In this document: in pieces, positions 61,552 to 64,000 of the stretch | How the letters are laid out: the number at the start of each line of letters is the position of its first letter | How positions within the stretch are numbered: position 1 is the stretch's first letter | NCBI GenBank assembly: GCA_964398655.1 | Contig: CAYNNG010000006.1 | Location: 4,252 to 68,251, forward strand | Length of the DNA stretch: 64,000 nt | Direction: 5' to 3' | Origin: SFFI01 sp964398655 | GTDB lineage: Bacteria; Bacillota; Clostridia; Saccharofermentanales; DTU023 | Program-made: the position numbers and the translations under genes | The notes under the pieces: model-generated | Seen by the model: the letters and a program-made list of their open reading frames with translations, nothing else | What the model was told of the DNA's origin: nothing | The model's database searches: none

Positions 61552-61685
61552 CGTCCTCGATTAGTGGCCCGGTCTGCCGGGTGAGGCCTGCTGGCGCGTG
61601 AGGAGACTCGCGGCCGATGGAAGTTGGGGCCCATCTGCTACAATATGGTTTAACCTTGATTTGCTAAAAAGGAGTTCAGGCACCT

Positions 61686-62891
61686 ATGTCGATAAATTTC
61701 CATGCCCTTTATTACCGTGAGCCCTACCGGTCGAGTTTTCCCGCCAAGGTGGTTTCCGTGAGCGGACCCGACCAGGACGGCCTCTACCAGGTAGTGCTGG
61801 AGGATTCCGCCTTCTACCCGGAAGGGGGCGGCCAGCCAGGCGACCGGGGTCAGGTCGGACCTGCCCGGGTGGTGGACACGCGGTTTGTGGAGGGTCAGCA
61901 GGTACAGTTTACCGACGCAGCCTTGGAAGTAGGGGAGACCTATCCCGCGAAATTGGACTTTGACCGCCGCTTTGAACTCATGCAGCAGCATACGGGCGAG
62001 CACCTGATTTCTGGCTTGGCCAAGCAGCACTATGGGGCAGTCAATGTCGGCTTCCATGTCAATGAAACGGAGATGACCCTGGACTTCAACGTTCCCCTGC
62101 AAGCGGCAGATATCGCCCTCTTGGAGCGGGAGGCCAACGAGATCGTTTTCCAGAACCTGCCTGTAGAGATTATTTTTCCGCCCTTAGACCAGCTGGACGA
62201 CCTGGATTACCGGTCCAAGAAGGCCCTGGAAGGTCCTGTGCGTCTCATTAAGGTAGAGGGCGTGGACCTTTGCGCCTGCTGCGGTACCCACCTGTCCCGC
62301 ACGGGTGAAATTGGCCTGATCAAGATTGTGGCTGGGGTCAATTACAAGGGAGGTGTCCGCCTCACTGCCCTGTGCGGCCGCCGGGCCCTGCGTGACTATG
62401 CCCAGCTCCAAAAACAAGCCGAGGGGATTTCTCAGCTCTATTCCCTCAAGTCCCGTGAGCTCTTGCCTGCCCTAGAGCAGCCCTTGGCCCAGATGGCCCA
62501 AGACGCGGAGACCCTGAAATGGCGCAGTCGTCAGCTGCTGACCTTGCTGTCTGACCAAGCGGCCGGCCGGCCTTTAGTCTTATTTGACCAGCTCTTGGAC
62601 AAGCAGAACCAAAAGACTCTGGCCAAATGGATCGGGGAGCGGAGCAGGCAGCTAGTATTGATCTTCTGCCCCCTGACCGACCAGACCGACCACTACCGTT
62701 ATGTTTTCCATGCGGAAGACTATGACCTGGGGCCCCTGCATGAGGCCTTAAAGTCGGCCTTTAAGGTCCAAGGCGGAGGCAAACGCGGCTTGTTCCAAGG
62801 CCAAGTACAAGCCTCAGCGCCTGACCTCCAGCATTTTTTACAAAAGCAATTAGGTGAGATCTTTATCTACCAAACTGAGGGGAACGACTAA
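61686..62891 (+). CDS. Alanyl-tRNA editing protein (AlaX-L type with DHHA1)
   Basis: 401 residues, start after AAAAAGGAGTTCAGGCACCT. It removes mischarged amino acids from tRNA-Ala. The N-terminal strand-rich part (SAFYPEGGGQPGDRGQVG) leads to the editing site with zinc ligands in MQQHTGEHLISG (HxxxH) and LCACCGTHLSRTGEIG (CxxxH). A C-terminal DHHA1-like domain ends with GGGKRGLFQGQVQ. The size fits the long AlaX form, a paralogue of the AlaRS editing half. It is on the opposite strand to ireB/ruvX, where alaS is usual in related genomes. Confidence 0.92.
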   Translation: MSINFHALYYREPYRSSFPAKVVSVSGPDQDGLYQVVLEDSAFYPEGGGQPGDRGQVGPARVVDTRFVEGQQVQFTDAALEVGETYPAKLDFDRRFELMQQHTGEHLISGLAKQHYGAVNVGFHVNETEMTLDFNVPLQAADIALLEREANEIVFQNLPVEIIFPPLDQLDDLDYRSKKALEGPVRLIKVEGVDLCACCGTHLSRTGEIGLIKIVAGVNYKGGVRLTALCGRRALRDYAQLQKQAEGISQLYSLKSRELLPALEQPLAQMAQDAETLKWRSRQLLTLLSDQAAGRPLVLFDQLLDKQNQKTLAKWIGERSRQLVLIFCPLTDQTDHYRYVFHAEDYDLGPLHEALKSAFKVQGGGKRGLFQGQVQASAPDLQHFLQKQLGEIFIYQTEGND

Positions 62892-62973
62892 AATAGGAGC
62901 TATCTGAATCCCAACTTTGAGTAGTGACTAGGTCCTTGCTCAGAGGACCGAAAAATCAGGGGACCGATAAAAG

Positions 62974-64000
62974 ATGAAAAAGAAACGCAGTCTCATTAGT
63001 GAAATTTTTAATCAAGTAGCTGTCCTGCTTGTACTGGCGGCAGCCTTGATCTATTTATGGGGCCAAAGGGCAGCCTTGCAGCGCCTGGGCCCCCTGAGCT
63101 TCCTGCGTTATGGCCTTTACCTGGCCCTGGTGCTCTACCTCCTACTCGCGATAGATGCCATCCGCAGCTTGTCTTCCGCCTATCTTTTTAAGCGCTACGA
63201 TCCCGCGGACCCTGAGAGCTTAAAGGACCTGGCTAAACTTACCCGCTACCAGGCCTTTCCCCCCAATGGAAACTTAGAAGGGGTCAAGGTCCTGGTCTCC
63301 CTGCTCCACGACCTGAAGGCGGCGGGCTTTCGAGAAGTCAGCCGGCAGTCCTTCGGCATTGTCATGGAGAACACAGGGGTCGGCCAGCAGGAGCGCTTTA
63401 TCCTGATTTACAAGCCCATGCTTAATGTCCTGATCGCGGACCGCCATCTCAAAGAGGCCGCGGCCTATGTTCTGCAAGCCAAAACCCGGATCCGCCGCAA
63501 CGCCATCCTCCTGATTTCAGATATGGAATCTGATACAGAGATGCTGTCTTCCGCGGTTTCTGCGGTTAACTACCTGCCTAAACTTTCCAGCCGCTGCGTG
63601 CTGGTCCCCTATATTCTGGATATCCGCCACGGCCGGCTCTTTTATCCCCAGGACAAGAGCGAACAAAACCTGCAAGACCGCCACTATTACCGCCAGCAAA
63701 GGCAGCGCATCCTGCAGCACAGCCTCCATCCCAATGTTTCGACAGGTTCTGGAGCTGGGTCAGGAGCCGGATTTGCTCCAAGCTCTAGCCCTAGTCAGGC
63801 GCGGCCTCAAGCTCCTAGTTCAGGACCTAGCCCAGCTCGGCCGCAAGCTGCTAAACCTGGCCCCGCTGCCAGCCCAACCCGGCCTCAGACGCCTTCTCCT
63901 AACGCTAGCCCGGCCCGGTCTCAGATGCCTTCTCCTAATGCTAGTCCGGCCCGGTCTCAGATGCCTTCGTCTAACGGTGGCCCGGCCCGGTCTCAGACGT
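62974..64000 (+). CDS. Membrane protein with Pro/Ser-rich repeats (3'-truncated by window edge)
   Basis: The frame is open from ATG 62974 to the window end, at least 342 residues. Two N-terminal helices (VAVLLVLAAALIYLWG and YGLYLALVLYLLLAIDAI) are followed by a cytoplasmic domain with VKVLVSLLHDLKAAGFREVS, KTRIRRNAILLISDMESD and SRCVLVPYILDIRHGRLFYP; I do not recognise it. From about residue 265 the protein is low complexity. It ends in 12-residue repeats PSPNASPARSQM encoded by 36-bp units (63891-63926, 63927-63962, 63963-63998) that run off the window. The ribosome site is weak. Function unknown. Confidence 0.7.
   Translation, partial: MKKKRSLISEIFNQVAVLLVLAAALIYLWGQRAALQRLGPLSFLRYGLYLALVLYLLLAIDAIRSLSSAYLFKRYDPADPESLKDLAKLTRYQAFPPNGNLEGVKVLVSLLHDLKAAGFREVSRQSFGIVMENTGVGQQERFILIYKPMLNVLIADRHLKEAAAYVLQAKTRIRRNAILLISDMESDTEMLSSAVSAVNYLPKLSSRCVLVPYILDIRHGRLFYPQDKSEQNLQDRHYYRQQRQRILQHSLHPNVSTGSGAGSGAGFAPSSSPSQARPQAPSSGPSPARPQAAKPGPAASPTRPQTPSPNASPARSQMPSPNASPARSQMPSSNGGPARSQT
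63891..63998 (+). repeat. 36-bp coding tandem repeats, three units
   Basis: Units start GCCTTCTCCTAACGCTAGCC and end CGGCCCGGTCTCAGAT. The third has TCGTCTAACGGTGG in place of TCTCCTAACGCTAG. They encode Pro/Ser-rich peptides at the truncated end of the last gene and may continue beyond the window. Confidence 0.9.

Overview
The window looks like a draft chromosome segment of a Gram-positive, strictly or mainly anaerobic Bacillota, probably Clostridia. Supporting features are an IreB (UPF0297)-RuvX pair beside DUF1292 genes, secG next to rnr, a class I hybrid cluster protein, 4Fe-4S ferredoxins, an LPXTG surface protein and dense GGAGG-type ribosome binding sites. Most genes are visibly GC-rich. 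A few stretches (about 31.2-34.1 kb and 34.9-35.7 kb) are AT-rich, look foreign and are decaying. Four runs of exactly 100 N mark scaffold joins, and at least one of them (10153-10252) is an overlap of the contig ends, not missing sequence.

Layout: 1-4.4 kb holds two tandem ferrous-iron (Feo) loci that have decayed in complementary ways. 4.8-7.3 kb is a divergent ECF sigma factor with an overlapping transmembrane anti-sigma-like gene, both interrupted. 8-11.1 kb has a radical SAM protein and a broken LPXTG pilin-like protein. 11.5-16 kb has ftsH, a DUF362 4Fe-4S protein and a YgjP-type metallopeptidase. 16.2-21 kb is a nitrosative-stress-like cluster: a Crp/Fnr regulator divergent from a DUF438/hemerythrin/PAS protein, followed by DUF488, hcp and ferredoxin, with a perfect palindrome in the divergent promoter.

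21.3-29.5 kb (minus strand) is the best-defined pathway. It is a lacto-N-biose/galacto-N-biose operon in the order binding protein, two permeases, lnpA phosphorylase, a 59-residue membrane protein, nahK and galE. This matches my recollection of the bifidobacterial lnp operon but has no uridylyltransferase gene. Imported Gal-beta-1,3-HexNAc would be phosphorolysed to Gal-1-P and HexNAc, HexNAc would be phosphorylated by NahK, and GalE would interconvert UDP-Glc and UDP-Gal. 29.5-36 kb is mainly repeats, a PHP phosphoesterase, relic ABC genes, tRNA-Asp and tRNA-Phe, and a DUF4143 ATPase pseudogene lying between two copies of a ~208-bp repeat.

36.1-64 kb is mostly intact housekeeping: a Na/Pi-type transporter, an old-yellow-enzyme/FAD oxidoreductase, a Gfo/Idh oxidoreductase and pyrimidine nucleoside phosphorylase in one run; TldD/TldE; tRNA-Val; a CapA-like protein; HflK/HflC; SecG and RNase R; an HPr-like protein without the active-site His; MtaB; a C69 peptidase; RuvX/IreB; two DUF1292 proteins; a CPBP protease; a 1128-residue membrane-anchored Asp-box protein; an alanyl-tRNA editing protein; and a 3'-truncated membrane protein with Pro/Ser repeats.

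Across the window, non-coding stretches carry a short dispersed repeat (core ACAAATTTGCAAGTAGTGGG) in both orientations. This and the repeat-flanked pseudogene are the most promising undescribed structures. I did not see a CRISPR array, transposase, phage or plasmid gene.
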